A stretch of DNA of 64,000 bases from Streptomyces pseudovenezuelae (GTDB taxonomy: Bacteria > Actinomycetota > Actinomycetes > Streptomycetales > Streptomycetaceae). Position 1 is the first letter of the stretch, and each line of letters opens with the position of its first letter. The notes beneath the pieces were generated by a model, which saw nothing but the letters and a program-made list of their open reading frames with translations, searched no databases and was not told where the DNA came from. Positions 1 to 8,294 of the stretch are shown piece by piece. The translations under genes were made by a program, and so were the position numbers. The stretch is from positions 160,476 through 224,475 of the forward strand of contig NZ_KQ948146.1 of the NCBI RefSeq assembly GCF_001513955.1, read 5' to 3'.

Positions 1-245
1 TGGCCGTGCTGACGTACATCACGTCCTGGAACGACTACTTCTGGCCGCTGATGGTGTCCTACAGCGACAGCTCCCGCGTCCTGACCGTCGCGCTGGCCAT
101 CTTCCGCGCCCAGACCCCGCAGTCGGGTGTCGACTGGTCGGGCCTCATGGCGGCGACGCTCATCGCCGCGCTGCCGATGCTGGTGCTGTTCGGGTTCTTC
201 GCCCGCCGCATCGTGTCCACCATCAGCTTCACCGGGATCAAGTGA
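1..245 (+). CDS. Sugar ABC transporter permease, C-terminal end (partial)
   Basis: The gene enters from the left edge, so only about the last 80 residues are present. It is the membrane subunit of a CUT1/MalG-type sugar importer, which pairs with a second permease and an ATPase to take up sugar delivered by the lipoprotein encoded next. The visible part has the segment SWNDYFWPLM, typical of the region around the permease-ATPase coupling loop, then a last hydrophobic helix ending FGFFARRIV. The stop lies 10 bases before the ATG of the binding protein, so they share a transcript. The family is firm from sequence; the sugar is not known. Confidence 0.88.
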   Translation, partial: AVLTYITSWNDYFWPLMVSYSDSSRVLTVALAIFRAQTPQSGVDWSGLMAATLIAALPMLVLFGFFARRIVSTISFTGIK

Positions 246-255
246 GGGACTCCTG

Positions 256-1596
256 ATGCGACTTCGTACGCTGACCGCACTGGCCGGCGCACTGGCCCTG
301 TGTCTGACGGGGTGTGCGCGGAGCGGCTCCGCGGGGTCCTCCTCGCACACCGTGACGTACTGGCTGTGGGACTCCAACCAGCAGCCCGCCTACCAGGCCT
401 GCGCCAAGGACTTCGAGCAGCGCAACCCCGGACTGCACGTGAAAATAACCCAGTTGGGCTGGGACGACTACTGGACCAAGCTCACCGCGAGCTTCATCGC
501 GGGCACCGAGCCGGACGTGTTCACCGACCACATCCAGAAGTTCGGCCAGTTCGCCGACCTGAAGGTCCTCGAACCGCTCGACGACCTGGGCATCGACGAG
601 TCCGCCTACCAGCCCGGGCTCGCGGCCAACTGGATGGGCCAGGACGGCCACCGCTACGGCTCCCCCAAGGACTGGGACACCGTCGCCCTCTTCTACAACA
701 AGAAGATGACCGACGCGGCCGGGCTCACGGCGGCCCAGCTGAACGACCTCGCCTGGAACCCCGGGGACGGCGGCAGCTTCGAGAAGGCCGTCGCCCACCT
801 CACCGTCGACAGGAACGGCAAGCGGGGCGACGAGCCGGGCTTCGACAAGAACCACGTCAAGGTGTACGGCCTCGCCACCAACGGCGGCGGGGACGGCGAC
901 GGCCAGACCCAGTGGAGCACCTTCACCGCCTCCGCCGGCTGGAGCTACACGGACAAGAAGCGGTGGGGCACGAAGTACAAGTACGACAGCCCCGCCTACC
1001 AGTCCGCCGTCAAGTGGTACTTCGGGCTGGCGAAGAAGGGCTACATGGCGCCCTTCACCGACTACAACTCCCAGTCCAACCAGGCCAACACCCAGATCGC
1101 GGCCGGCAAGGCGGCGACCGCCTTCGACGGCGCCTGGATGATCTCGACGTACGCCGGGTTCAAGGGCCTGGACATGCGTACCGCGGTCACGCCCGAGGGC
1201 CCCACCGGCAAGCGGGCCACCATGATGAACGGTCTCGCCGACTCCATCACCAAGAACGCCCGCAACAAGGAGGGCGCCCGCAAGTGGGTGAAGTACCTGG
1301 CGTCGGACGAGTGCCAGAGGACGGTGGGCGGCTACGGCATCGTGTTCCCCGCCACCCCTGACGGCACCGCGGCCGCCGTGGCCGCCTACCGGAAGAAGGG
1401 GATCGACGTCACGGCCTTCACCGAGCCGGTCGCCGACAAGAAGGACTTCACGACCTTCTCCTACCCCATCACCAACTACGCCGCGGACGTGTACGCGTTG
1501 ATGCATCCCGCCATGCAGGACATCTTCGGCAACGGCCGGTCCGTGACCAGCCTCGACCAGACCAACGACCAGATCAACCTGATCCTCTCGCAGTGA
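256..1596 (+). CDS. Sugar ABC transporter substrate-binding lipoprotein
   Basis: 446-residue extracellular solute-binding protein of the carbohydrate (family 1) type. The ATG at 256 is chosen because it starts a clean lipoprotein signal: basic n-region, hydrophobic stretch, then a lipobox L-T-G-C with the lipidated Cys at residue 20. A longer upstream reading frame would overlap the permease gene and bury this signal. The mature part has the usual features of the family (YWLWDSNQQPAYQ near the N terminus, PDVFTDHIQKF near residue 80, AFDGAWMIS in the C-terminal half). It is tethered to the outer face of the membrane and hands sugar to the permease upstream. Ligand unknown; the dehydrogenase downstream suggests a sugar or inositol-type compound. 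Confidence 0.93.
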   Translation: MRLRTLTALAGALALCLTGCARSGSAGSSSHTVTYWLWDSNQQPAYQACAKDFEQRNPGLHVKITQLGWDDYWTKLTASFIAGTEPDVFTDHIQKFGQFADLKVLEPLDDLGIDESAYQPGLAANWMGQDGHRYGSPKDWDTVALFYNKKMTDAAGLTAAQLNDLAWNPGDGGSFEKAVAHLTVDRNGKRGDEPGFDKNHVKVYGLATNGGGDGDGQTQWSTFTASAGWSYTDKKRWGTKYKYDSPAYQSAVKWYFGLAKKGYMAPFTDYNSQSNQANTQIAAGKAATAFDGAWMISTYAGFKGLDMRTAVTPEGPTGKRATMMNGLADSITKNARNKEGARKWVKYLASDECQRTVGGYGIVFPATPDGTAAAVAAYRKKGIDVTAFTEPVADKKDFTTFSYPITNYAADVYALMHPAMQDIFGNGRSVTSLDQTNDQINLILSQ

Positions 1597-1625
1597 TCCC
1601 GCGACCAGTGAAGGGCACGCACTTC

Positions 1626-2828
1626 ATGACGTTCTCCCTCGGCATCGTCGGCGCCGGCCAGTTCTCCGGCCAGTTCGCGACGCTGTTCCAGGCCCACCCC
1701 GGCGTCGGCGACGTGTACGTCACCGATCTGCTGCCCGAACGCGCCGAGCAGCTCGCCTCGGCGCAGGGACTGGCCGGCACCTTCCCCACCTACGAGGCCA
1801 TGCTGGAGTCGAAGGAGGTCGACGCGGTCGCGATCTTCACCCAGCGCTGGACGCACGGCCCCCTGGTGCTCCAGGGCCTGAACGCCGGCAAGCACGTGTA
1901 CTCCGCGGTCCCCATGGCCATCACCACCGAGGAGATAGCGGCGATCATCGACGCGGTCCGGGCGACCGGGCTGACGTACATGATGGGCGAGACCAGCCAG
2001 TACAACCCGGCGACCGTGCACGCCCGCAACCAGATCGCCGAGGGTGCCTTCGGGCGGCTCTTCTACGCCGAGGGCGACTACGTCCACGACATGGACCTCG
2101 GGTTCTACGAGGCGTACCAGTACAGCGGCGGCGAGAAGTGGAAGGAGACCGCCAGCTATCCCCCGCTGCTCTACCCCACGCACTCGGTGGGCGGGGTGCT
2201 GGGTGCCTGGCAGACGCACGCGGTGAGCGTGTCGGCGATCGGTGTGGTCGACGACCGCGGCGACGGCGTGTTCGACAAGGAGGTCAGCCGGTTCGGCAAC
2301 GACTTCTCCAACGCGACCGCCCTGTTCGAGGTGGCGGGCGGCGGGTCGTTCCGTACGAACGAGTTCCGGCGGGTCGGCTATCCGTCCCACATCCGGGAGT
2401 CGCGTTTCCGGTTCTTCGGCACGGAGGCGAGCATGGAGCAGCTCGCCACGGTCGCTTTCTGGCAGGACAAGAAGGGGGTGAAGGACATCAGTGAGCTGCT
2501 TGAGCCCAAGCCCACCATGGCTCCTGACGATCCGTCACTCCAGCACATCGCGCCGGATCTGCGGGCCGCCTTCACGTCCGGGTCCGCTCCGGTGCACGAC
2601 CGGGCGCGACTGCCCCGGGAGTTCGACCATCTGCACAACGGCCACGAGGGCAGCCACCACTTCCTGGTGGACGACTTCGTGACCGCGGTGAACAACCGCA
2701 CCCTGCCGTCGGTCAACGCCTGGGTGGCGGCCCGCTACACCCTGCCGGGCATCGTCGCGCACGACTCGGCGCGGCAGGGTGGAGCGAGGCTGGAGATCCC
2801 GGACTTCGGGGACGCGCCCGACGCGTGA
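1626..2828 (+). CDS. Gfo/Idh/MocA family oxidoreductase
   Basis: 400-residue NAD(P)-dependent dehydrogenase of the glucose-fructose oxidoreductase/inositol dehydrogenase family, expected to act in the cytosol on a sugar or polyol. The N-terminal Rossmann motif GIVGAGQFSG (residues 5-14) binds the nucleotide. The conserved Glu-Lys-Pro motif is replaced here by SAVPMAI near residue 100, so catalysis may differ from the classical members. ATG 1626 is preferred over an in-frame ATG at 1593 because it begins directly before the first beta strand and has AAGGG about 10 bases upstream. It lies 29 bases after the binding-protein gene and probably belongs to the same uptake and catabolic operon. Confidence 0.87.
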   Translation: MTFSLGIVGAGQFSGQFATLFQAHPGVGDVYVTDLLPERAEQLASAQGLAGTFPTYEAMLESKEVDAVAIFTQRWTHGPLVLQGLNAGKHVYSAVPMAITTEEIAAIIDAVRATGLTYMMGETSQYNPATVHARNQIAEGAFGRLFYAEGDYVHDMDLGFYEAYQYSGGEKWKETASYPPLLYPTHSVGGVLGAWQTHAVSVSAIGVVDDRGDGVFDKEVSRFGNDFSNATALFEVAGGGSFRTNEFRRVGYPSHIRESRFRFFGTEASMEQLATVAFWQDKKGVKDISELLEPKPTMAPDDPSLQHIAPDLRAAFTSGSAPVHDRARLPREFDHLHNGHEGSHHFLVDDFVTAVNNRTLPSVNAWVAARYTLPGIVAHDSARQGGARLEIPDFGDAPDA

Positions 2829-2840
2829 CGCCGTCGTCAC

Positions 2841-2870
2841 GCCGGGCGCCTGGTGTCTCAGGTGCCCGGC
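2841..2870. terminator. Bidirectional hairpin terminator
   Basis: Inverted repeat with a 12-base-pair stem (one G-T wobble) and a 6-base loop, between two convergent genes. It overlaps the last codons of the L,D-transpeptidase gene on the minus strand. There is no T-run, as is usual in Streptomyces. Confidence 0.65.
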
Positions 2871-3553
2871 TTGCGGCCGTACACGAAGACGTCGTCGCCG
2901 GTCTTCAGCAGGGACCAGTACTTCTTGGCGTCCTTCGGGGTCATGTTGGTGCAGCCGTGCGAGCCGGGCGGGTTCCACATGCTGAGATTCACCGAGTGGA
3001 AGGCCTGGCCGCCGTCGAAGAACTGGCTGTAGGGCATCGGCACGTTGTAGATGTTCGACACGTGGTCGATGTCACGCCAGTAGATCTTCTTCAGGCCGGT
3101 GCGGGTCTCGTAGCCGTCGCGCCCGGTGCGGACCGGGACGGGGCCGTAGACGAGCCGGGAGCCGTCCTGGATCCAGCTCAGCTGGAGGGTGAGGTTCACG
3201 CAGGCGATGCGGCCCTTGTTGGTCGGGCACTTGCCGTCCCGGTTGGGGTTGCTGCCGACGGCCTTCTGCTTGTTCATGAGATCCATCACGCCCCAGGTGA
3301 CGGATCCCGCGTAGCCGATGTTCGGTGTGATGCCGTGCTTGGTCTGGAAGGCCCTGATCGCCTTGCAGTCGGCGGTGGACTGCCTGCCGTCGACCGGGCG
3401 GCCGAGGAACTTCTCGACCTTCTTCTGGTACGGCCCCGCCTGCGTGGTGCAGCCGGCCGCCTGCGCGGGCGTGGCGCCCAGCGCGATGGTCAGCGGTGCG
3501 ACGAGTCCGGTGATGCCGAGTGCGACGGCACCTCGTCTGCGTATGTCCCCCAT
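2858..3553 (-). CDS. Secreted L,D-transpeptidase (YkuD fold)
   Basis: 231-residue exported cell-wall enzyme predicted to form 3-3 peptidoglycan cross-links or attach proteins to peptidoglycan. Residues 1-33 form a signal peptide with hydrophobic core and cleavage after AQA. Residues 35-90 look like a small peptidoglycan-binding region with conserved Cys residues (GCTTQAGPYQ, DCKAIRAFQTKHG). The YkuD catalytic domain occupies the rest, with the signature His (AFHSVNLSMW) and the catalytic Cys in SHGCTNM near residue 207. It stands alone, converging on the sugar operon. The family is firm; the exact cross-linking role is inferred. Confidence 0.9.
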   Translation of the reverse strand: MGDIRRRGAVALGITGLVAPLTIALGATPAQAAGCTTQAGPYQKKVEKFLGRPVDGRQSTADCKAIRAFQTKHGITPNIGYAGSVTWGVMDLMNKQKAVGSNPNRDGKCPTNKGRIACVNLTLQLSWIQDGSRLVYGPVPVRTGRDGYETRTGLKKIYWRDIDHVSNIYNVPMPYSQFFDGGQAFHSVNLSMWNPPGSHGCTNMTPKDAKKYWSLLKTGDDVFVYGRKPGT

Positions 3554-3656
3554 GGCCCTGTCCCCTTCATAGGTCCTGCGATCTCTTACCTCTAACCAGG
3601 TCTTCGAGCCACTTCGTTGTACCGCAGGGCACGCTGGGACGGAACGGTGACAAAGC

Positions 3657-4460
3657 TCACGACGCAGCCCCGCGGTCCGGATGGACCGTCGCGTGGAAGC
3701 CCGTGTTGACCGCGGTGAGACCTCCGTCCACGACGAGCGTGGTGCCGGTGATCCACGCCGCGTCGCGGGAGGCGAGGAAGGCGACCGCGGCGGCGATGTC
3801 CTCGGGTTCGCCGACCCGGCCGAGGGGATACAGCCGCCGCATCCCGGCGAGCTCGGCCTCCCGCCCTTCCCAGGCGGAGGTGCGGACCGTGCCAGGGACG
3901 ACGAGGTTGACGCGGACCCCGCGGGCGGCCGCGTGCCCGGCGAGGGTGCGGGTCAGGGAGCCTAGACCGGCCTTGGCCGCGCTGTAGGCGTGGTTGCCGA
4001 AGTCCTGGAGACCGTTGACGGAGCCGATGTTGACGATCGCGCCGCGTCCCGAGGCCACCAGGTGCGGCAGCGCCGCCCGCGAGCAGCGGTACGGGCCGCT
4101 CAGCGTGATGTCCAGGTCCCGCGCCCACTCCTCGTCCAGGTCGTCCTCGAAGAGCGGGGTCTCCGGGGTGCACCTGGCGGCGCAGTTGACCAGGACGTCG
4201 AGGGCGCCGAACGTCGTCACCGCGTGCTCGACGGCCGCCTCGACCGCCGTACGGTCCGCCACGTCGCACTCCAACGCCCGCGCGGTGAGGCCCTGTTCGC
4301 GCAGACGCGCGGCCGTGTCCTCGACCACCAGCCCGTCGCGGTCGGTCAGCACGACCCGCGCCCCCTCCTCGGCGAGCCTGCGGGCCACCGCCGCGCCGAT
4401 TCCGCGGGCGGCGCCCGTCACCAGTGCCGTGTGTCCCTCGAAGCGCTCGGTGTGGGTCAT
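3657..4460 (-). CDS. SDR family oxidoreductase
   Basis: 267-residue classical short-chain dehydrogenase, a cytosolic NAD(P)H-dependent enzyme for an unidentified alcohol or ketone. It has the cofactor motif TGAARGIG at residues 15-22, the stabilising Asn in LVNCAARC near residue 90, and the catalytic Tyr-Lys pair in YSAAKAGL near residue 155. C-terminal ITGTTLVVDGG is the usual SDR ending. The length matches the family (about 250). Start ATG 4460 lies 49 bases from the divergent small membrane protein gene, so both promoters share that gap. Confidence 0.9.
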   Translation of the reverse strand: MTHTERFEGHTALVTGAARGIGAAVARRLAEEGARVVLTDRDGLVVEDTAARLREQGLTARALECDVADRTAVEAAVEHAVTTFGALDVLVNCAARCTPETPLFEDDLDEEWARDLDITLSGPYRCSRAALPHLVASGRGAIVNIGSVNGLQDFGNHAYSAAKAGLGSLTRTLAGHAAARGVRVNLVVPGTVRTSAWEGREAELAGMRRLYPLGRVGEPEDIAAAVAFLASRDAAWITGTTLVVDGGLTAVNTGFHATVHPDRGAAS

Positions 4461-4509
4461 GCGCCGAAGATAGCTCCTCGGTGATCAACGGGGCAGATAC
4501 CGTGCGTCC

Positions 4510-5055
4510 ATGACCGCGTTCATACAGCAGCTCCCCGCGCTCATCGGCGTCGTCATCGGCGCACTCGGCTCCTATCTGGCGGTCGTGCGGGGCGACCGGG
4601 TGCGGTTCCAGCGGGAGCAGGCGGCCCGCTGGGAGGACCGGAAGTTCGCGGTGTACGCCGAATACGCGCGGGCGTTGAAGAGGTCCGTGACGCTGACCTA
4701 CCGGGTCGCCGCCCACTTCGGCAACGATCCGCACCCGCACCCCCTGACGCCCCAGGAGGCCGAGCCGCAGCTGGCCGAGGCGACGATCGCACGGGACCCG
4801 GCCGGGGAGGCGCTGATCCTGCTCGGCAGCCCCGCGGTGGTGGAGCAGGCCCGGACCTGGGTCGTCACCGTGATGGAGATGGAGGCCTTCCTGCGCGCCG
4901 GGACGCGTGACCCGGCCGCGTGGCAGGCACTGATGGACCGGCAGCGCGCCGGACGCGAGGGGTACTACCGGGCCGTACGGGAGGATCTCGCGCTGCCGCC
5001 GGGCCACTCGGCGCGCTGGGCCCTGACGTCGAGCGGCACACCGCCTCAGCGGTAA
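4510..5055 (+). CDS. Hypothetical protein with N-terminal membrane helix
   Basis: 181 residues, not recognised. An N-terminal hydrophobic helix (residues 8-28, ALIGVVIGALGSYLAVV) is followed by basic and acidic helices (RVRFQREQAARWEDRKFAVYAEYARALK), a pattern seen in many small actinobacterial proteins anchored at the membrane with a cytoplasmic helical bundle. No catalytic motif is visible. The gene is divergent from one SDR gene and its last 10 bases overlap the tail of the next, so the three are tightly packed. Codon bias supports a real gene. Function cannot be told from sequence. Confidence 0.72.
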   Translation: MTAFIQQLPALIGVVIGALGSYLAVVRGDRVRFQREQAARWEDRKFAVYAEYARALKRSVTLTYRVAAHFGNDPHPHPLTPQEAEPQLAEATIARDPAGEALILLGSPAVVEQARTWVVTVMEMEAFLRAGTRDPAAWQALMDRQRAGREGYYRAVREDLALPPGHSARWALTSSGTPPQR

Positions 5056-5960
5056 CCGGTCACGTCCGCCGGCTTGTCCGCGTCCTGGACCTCGACCAGA
5101 TAGCGCCAGGCGTCGGGGCGGCTGCCGTCGAGGTCGGTGAAGCCGTACGTCCGGGCGAGCGAGCCGCTGTCGAGGGACTGGCCGTTCCAGCGGGCCACGT
5201 CGGGGTCGGCGGCCAGTGCGGCGACGGCGCGGCCCACGTAGTGCGGGGTCTCGGAGATGGCGAAGTGAGGGACGCGGTCGAGGGCGTCGCGCCAGTTGTC
5301 CTCCCGCACGCCGAAGGTGTCGAGCATCATCTCCGAGCGCAGCCAGCCCGGGGTGAGCGCGAGGGCGGTGGCGCCGCGCGGCCCGAGTTCACGGCCGAGG
5401 GCGAAGGCCATGCGGATGACGGAGGTCTTGGCGAGGTCGTAGAAGAAGGAGACGCGGTAGTTCTCGCGGTTGTAGGCGTCGGTCCCGTCGGTCATCTCGA
5501 CGACCAGGCCGCCGGGCCGGCGCAGCAGCAGGGGCAGGGCGTGGTGGCTGGTGATGGCGTGGGTGTCGACGGCGAGCCTGAGCAGCCGCAGGCCGTCGTC
5601 GAGGTCGTGCTCCCACACGGGGCTGTCCCACGCGAAGAGGTGCTCGCCGCCCCAGATGTCGTTGACGAGCACGTCGAGGCGGCCCTGCTCGTCGGCGATC
5701 CGGTCGACGAGCGCGCGGACCTGCACGGGGTCCAGGTGGTCGGTGGGGACGGCGATGCCATGGCCGCCGGCCGCGGTGACGAGGTCGGCGGTGTCCTCGA
5801 CGGTCTCGGGGCGGTCGTACTCCGAGCGGCGGGTGCGGGTGCTGCGTCCGGTGACGTAGACGGTGGCGCCCGCCGCTCCCAGTTCCACGGCGATCCCGCG
5901 CCCGGCCCCTCGTGTGGCCCCGGCGACCAGTGCGACCCTGTCCCGCAGCGGCTGTGACAT
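5046..5960 (-). CDS. SDR family oxidoreductase
   Basis: 304-residue short-chain dehydrogenase, longer than the classical 250. N-terminal cofactor motif is GATRGAGRG (residues 12-20) followed by VYVTGRSTRTR, suggesting NADP(H) preference through the Arg residues. A segment YNRENYRVSFFYDLAKTSVIRMAFALG holds the catalytic Tyr and the YxxxK-like F-Y-D-L-A-K arrangement. The start at 5960 (MSQPLRDRVALV) is preferred over an upstream ATG at 6017 because the Rossmann strand begins here. It overlaps the convergent gene by 10 bases at the 3' end. Substrate unknown. Confidence 0.86.
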   Translation of the reverse strand: MSQPLRDRVALVAGATRGAGRGIAVELGAAGATVYVTGRSTRTRRSEYDRPETVEDTADLVTAAGGHGIAVPTDHLDPVQVRALVDRIADEQGRLDVLVNDIWGGEHLFAWDSPVWEHDLDDGLRLLRLAVDTHAITSHHALPLLLRRPGGLVVEMTDGTDAYNRENYRVSFFYDLAKTSVIRMAFALGRELGPRGATALALTPGWLRSEMMLDTFGVREDNWRDALDRVPHFAISETPHYVGRAVAALAADPDVARWNGQSLDSGSLARTYGFTDLDGSRPDAWRYLVEVQDADKPADVTGYR

Positions 5961-6041
5961 GTCCGACCTCCCGTTTGCGCCCGATGTCTCGTCGAGCATG
6001 GCCGGGAAGCCGGACAACCTCTGTCGTGATTTACGGGAGAG

Positions 6042-6416
6042 TCACCCGGCCGCGCGCAGTTTCTCGTCCAGGGTGTCCAGATCCGGCAGGAACCAGATGT
6101 GACCGCCCTGGTTCGTCTCGTGGACGAAGTCCCGCAGGGCCGTGCTGTCGTCGAGCCGGCGGGTGACGTCACCGATGATCGCCAGCCGGACCCGGTAGGT
6201 CACGAACTTCTGCATCACCGCGCCCGCGACACCCGTCCGCAGCCGGAAGAACTCCTCGGGGACCCGGGCCACCGGTACGGCGACCACCTGGGCGTCGCGG
6301 CCCATGGCGTCGCCGATCAGGTCGAGGGCCGCCCGCTCGCCGTCCAGCGGCGGGCCGTCGGGGGCACAGTGCAGGACGTTCTGGCCGCTGCCGTGCACGA
6401 CCTCGTCAGTGGCCAC
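6042..6416 (-). CDS. DUF4180 domain-containing protein
   Basis: 124-residue cytosolic protein of the DUF4180 family, whose function is not established. Recognisable family core: VVAVPVARVPEEFFRLRTG, then VMQKFVTYRVRLAIIGDV, then ALRDFVHETNQGG and WFLPDLDTL. The GTG at 6416 is chosen because it overlaps the stop of the upstream hydrolase gene by 11 bases, giving translational coupling and the usual family length; longer ORFs would run through that gene. It is the last gene of the mycothiol-formaldehyde operon, so a role in aldehyde or electrophile stress is an inference from position only. Confidence 0.82.
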   Translation of the reverse strand: MATDEVVHGSGQNVLHCAPDGPPLDGERAALDLIGDAMGRDAQVVAVPVARVPEEFFRLRTGVAGAVMQKFVTYRVRLAIIGDVTRRLDDSTALRDFVHETNQGGHIWFLPDLDTLDEKLRAAG

Positions 6417-7035
6417 GGTCGATCCATTCCTGCAGGTGAGGAGCCTCGGCGCCGATGGTGGTGGGGTCGCCGTGACCGGTGAGGACCTTCGTCTCGGGCG
6501 GCAGGGCGAGCAGACGGTCGCGGATCGAGTCGATGATCGTCGGGAAGTGGGACCAGGAGCGGCCGGTGGCACCAGGACCGCCCTGGAAGAGGGTGTCGCC
6601 GGTGAAGACGGTGCCGAGGCCCGGGTCGTAGAGGCAGACCGCACCCGGGGCGTGGCCGGGGGTGTGCAGCACCTGGAGGTCGATGCCCGCGGCCTCGATG
6701 ACCTGGCCGTCGCGCAGATGGGCGTCCGGGTCGCGGTCGGGGTGGGTCTGCTTCCACAGCGGCAGGTCGTCGGGGTGCAGCCAGATCGTGGCGCCGGTGC
6801 GGTCGGCGAGGGCGGGCGCGGCGTCGATGTGGTCGTTGTGGGCGTGGGTGCAGACGATGGCGGTCAGCCTGCGGTCGCCGACGGCCTCCAGGATGGCGTC
6901 CGCGTCGTGGGCGGCGTCGATGACGATCACCTCGTGGTCGTCACCGACGATCCAGACGTTGTTGTCGACGTCCCAGGTGCCGCCGTCGAGGCTGAACTGC
7001 CCCGAGGTGACGAGGCGTTCGATGCGAGCGGCCAT
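6406..7035 (-). CDS. MBL fold metallo-hydrolase linked to mscR
   Basis: 209-residue metallo-beta-lactamase fold hydrolase with a complete zinc site: HAHNDHID near residue 66, TPGHAPGAV near 130, GDTLFQGG near 150 and the final His in LTGHGD near 193. In actinobacteria a protein of this type commonly follows S-(hydroxymethyl)mycothiol dehydrogenase and is thought to hydrolyse the resulting S-formylmycothiol to formate and mycothiol, like glyoxalase II acting on a thioester. Its ATG overlaps the mscR stop (ATGA), so the two are translated together. Family is seen in the sequence; the thioester substrate is inferred from context. Confidence 0.88.
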   Translation of the reverse strand: MAARIERLVTSGQFSLDGGTWDVDNNVWIVGDDHEVIVIDAAHDADAILEAVGDRRLTAIVCTHAHNDHIDAAPALADRTGATIWLHPDDLPLWKQTHPDRDPDAHLRDGQVIEAAGIDLQVLHTPGHAPGAVCLYDPGLGTVFTGDTLFQGGPGATGRSWSHFPTIIDSIRDRLLALPPETKVLTGHGDPTTIGAEAPHLQEWIDRGH

Positions 7036-8120
7036 CAGAGCACCACCACCGAGCGCAGGACGTCGCCGTGGTGCATGCGCTCGAACGCCTTCTCCACCTC
7101 GTCGAGTTGGATGGTCTCGGTCACGAACGCCTCCAGGTCCAGGCGGCCTTGCAGATGCAGGTCGATCAGCATGGGGAAGTCGCGGGAGGGCAGGCAGTCG
7201 CCGTACCAGGACGACTTGAGCGACCCACCGCGCCCGAAGACGTCGAGGAGCGGCAGCTCCAGCTTCATCTCGGGGGTGGGCACGCCGACGAGGACGACGG
7301 TGCCGGCGAGGTCGCGGGCGTAGAAGGCCTGCTTGTACGTCTCGGGACGGCCGACCGCCTCGATGACGACGTCGGCGCCGAAGCCGCCGGTCAGTTCACG
7401 GATCGCCTCGACCGGGTCGGAGTCCTTCGAGTTCACGGTGTGGGTCGCGCCCATCGTGCGGGCCTTCTCCAGCTTCCGGTCGTCGAGGTCCACGGCGATG
7501 ATCTTCGCAGCGCCCGCGAGGTTCGAGCCGGCGATCGCCGCGTCGCCGACGCCGCCGCAGCCGATGACGGCGACGGTGTCGCCCCGGCCGACGTTGCCCG
7601 TGTTGATGGCGGCACCGATGCCGGCCATCACGCCGCAGCCCAGGAGCCCGGCGACCGCGGCCGAGACGGAGGGGTCGACCTTGGTGCACTGTCCGGCGGC
7701 GACCAGCGTCTTCTCGGCGAAGGCGCCGATGCCCAGGGCGGGCGAGAGCTCGGTGCCGTCGGTGAGGGTCATCTTCTGCTTGGCGTTGTGCGTGTTGAAG
7801 CAGTACCAGGGCCGCCCTCGCAGACAGGCCCGGCAATTGCCGCATACGGCACGCCAGTTGAGGATCACGAAGTCGCCGGGCGCGACATCGGTCACCCCCT
7901 CGCCGACCGACTCCACGACACCGGCGGCCTCATGGCCGAGGAGGAACGGGAAGTCGTCGTTGATCCCGCCCTGCTTGTAGTGCAGGTCGGTGTGGCAGAC
8001 CCCGCAGGCCTGCACCTGGACGACGGCCTCCCCCGGTCCTGGATCGGGCACCACGATCGTCTCCACCCGCACCGGCTCGTCCTTGCCGGGTGCGATCACT
8101 CCGCGTACCTCCTGCGCCAT
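7035..8120 (-). CDS. mscR: S-(hydroxymethyl)mycothiol dehydrogenase
   Basis: 361-residue zinc-dependent class III alcohol dehydrogenase. It oxidises the adduct of formaldehyde and mycothiol using NAD and, in mycobacteria, the same enzyme also reduces S-nitrosomycothiol. Catalytic zinc ligands are in [10 protein letters not shown] (near residue 39) and GHEAAG (near 62); the structural-zinc Cys cluster [15 protein letters not shown] is at about 94-108; the NAD fold has [14 protein letters not shown] near 187. The overall length and the strictly mycothiol-type N terminus ([17 protein letters not shown]) make the assignment strong. First gene of a three-gene operon; its promoter region faces the persulfide regulon and contains the palindrome ACTGATCAGT at 8172-8181. 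Confidence 0.93.
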   Translation of the reverse strand: MAQEVRGVIAPGKDEPVRVETIVVPDPGPGEAVVQVQACGVCHTDLHYKQGGINDDFPFLLGHEAAGVVESVGEGVTDVAPGDFVILNWRAVCGNCRACLRGRPWYCFNTHNAKQKMTLTDGTELSPALGIGAFAEKTLVAAGQCTKVDPSVSAAVAGLLGCGVMAGIGAAINTGNVGRGDTVAVIGCGGVGDAAIAGSNLAGAAKIIAVDLDDRKLEKARTMGATHTVNSKDSDPVEAIRELTGGFGADVVIEAVGRPETYKQAFYARDLAGTVVLVGVPTPEMKLELPLLDVFGRGGSLKSSWYGDCLPSRDFPMLIDLHLQGRLDLEAFVTETIQLDEVEKAFERMHHGDVLRSVVVL

Positions 8121-8207
8121 GGCCCTGACCCCTTCGTTCGCCCGGTGTACGTCCCTCCGACCCTACGCGTGACTGATCAGTAACGGCACAGGTCCCCGAG
8201 CGGAAAA

Positions 8208-8223
8208 ATACCCCCTGGGGTAC
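8208..8223. promoter_or_regulatory. CsoR/CstR-type operator 1
   Basis: ATACCCCCTGGGGTAC, a G/C-tract palindrome of the kind bound by CsoR-family repressors. It lies about 72 bases upstream of the rhodanese-fusion GTG and also within the divergent mscR upstream region. A near-identical copy follows 20 bases later and a third sits next to the repressor gene itself. Confidence 0.72.
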
Positions 8224-8242
8224 CTCTGCTACGGTGGAATGC

Positions 8243-8258
8243 ATACCCCCGGGGGTAC
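8243..8258. promoter_or_regulatory. CsoR/CstR-type operator 2
   Basis: Contains the perfect palindrome TACCCCCGGGGGTA at 8244-8257, ending about 37 bases before the rhodanese-fusion start, so a bound repressor would block that promoter. Family members recognise TACCC...GGGTA sequences of this size. Confidence 0.78.
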
Positions 8259-8294
8259 TCCACCCCGGGCTTTCGCGAGGAGAGGAGTGTTGTC

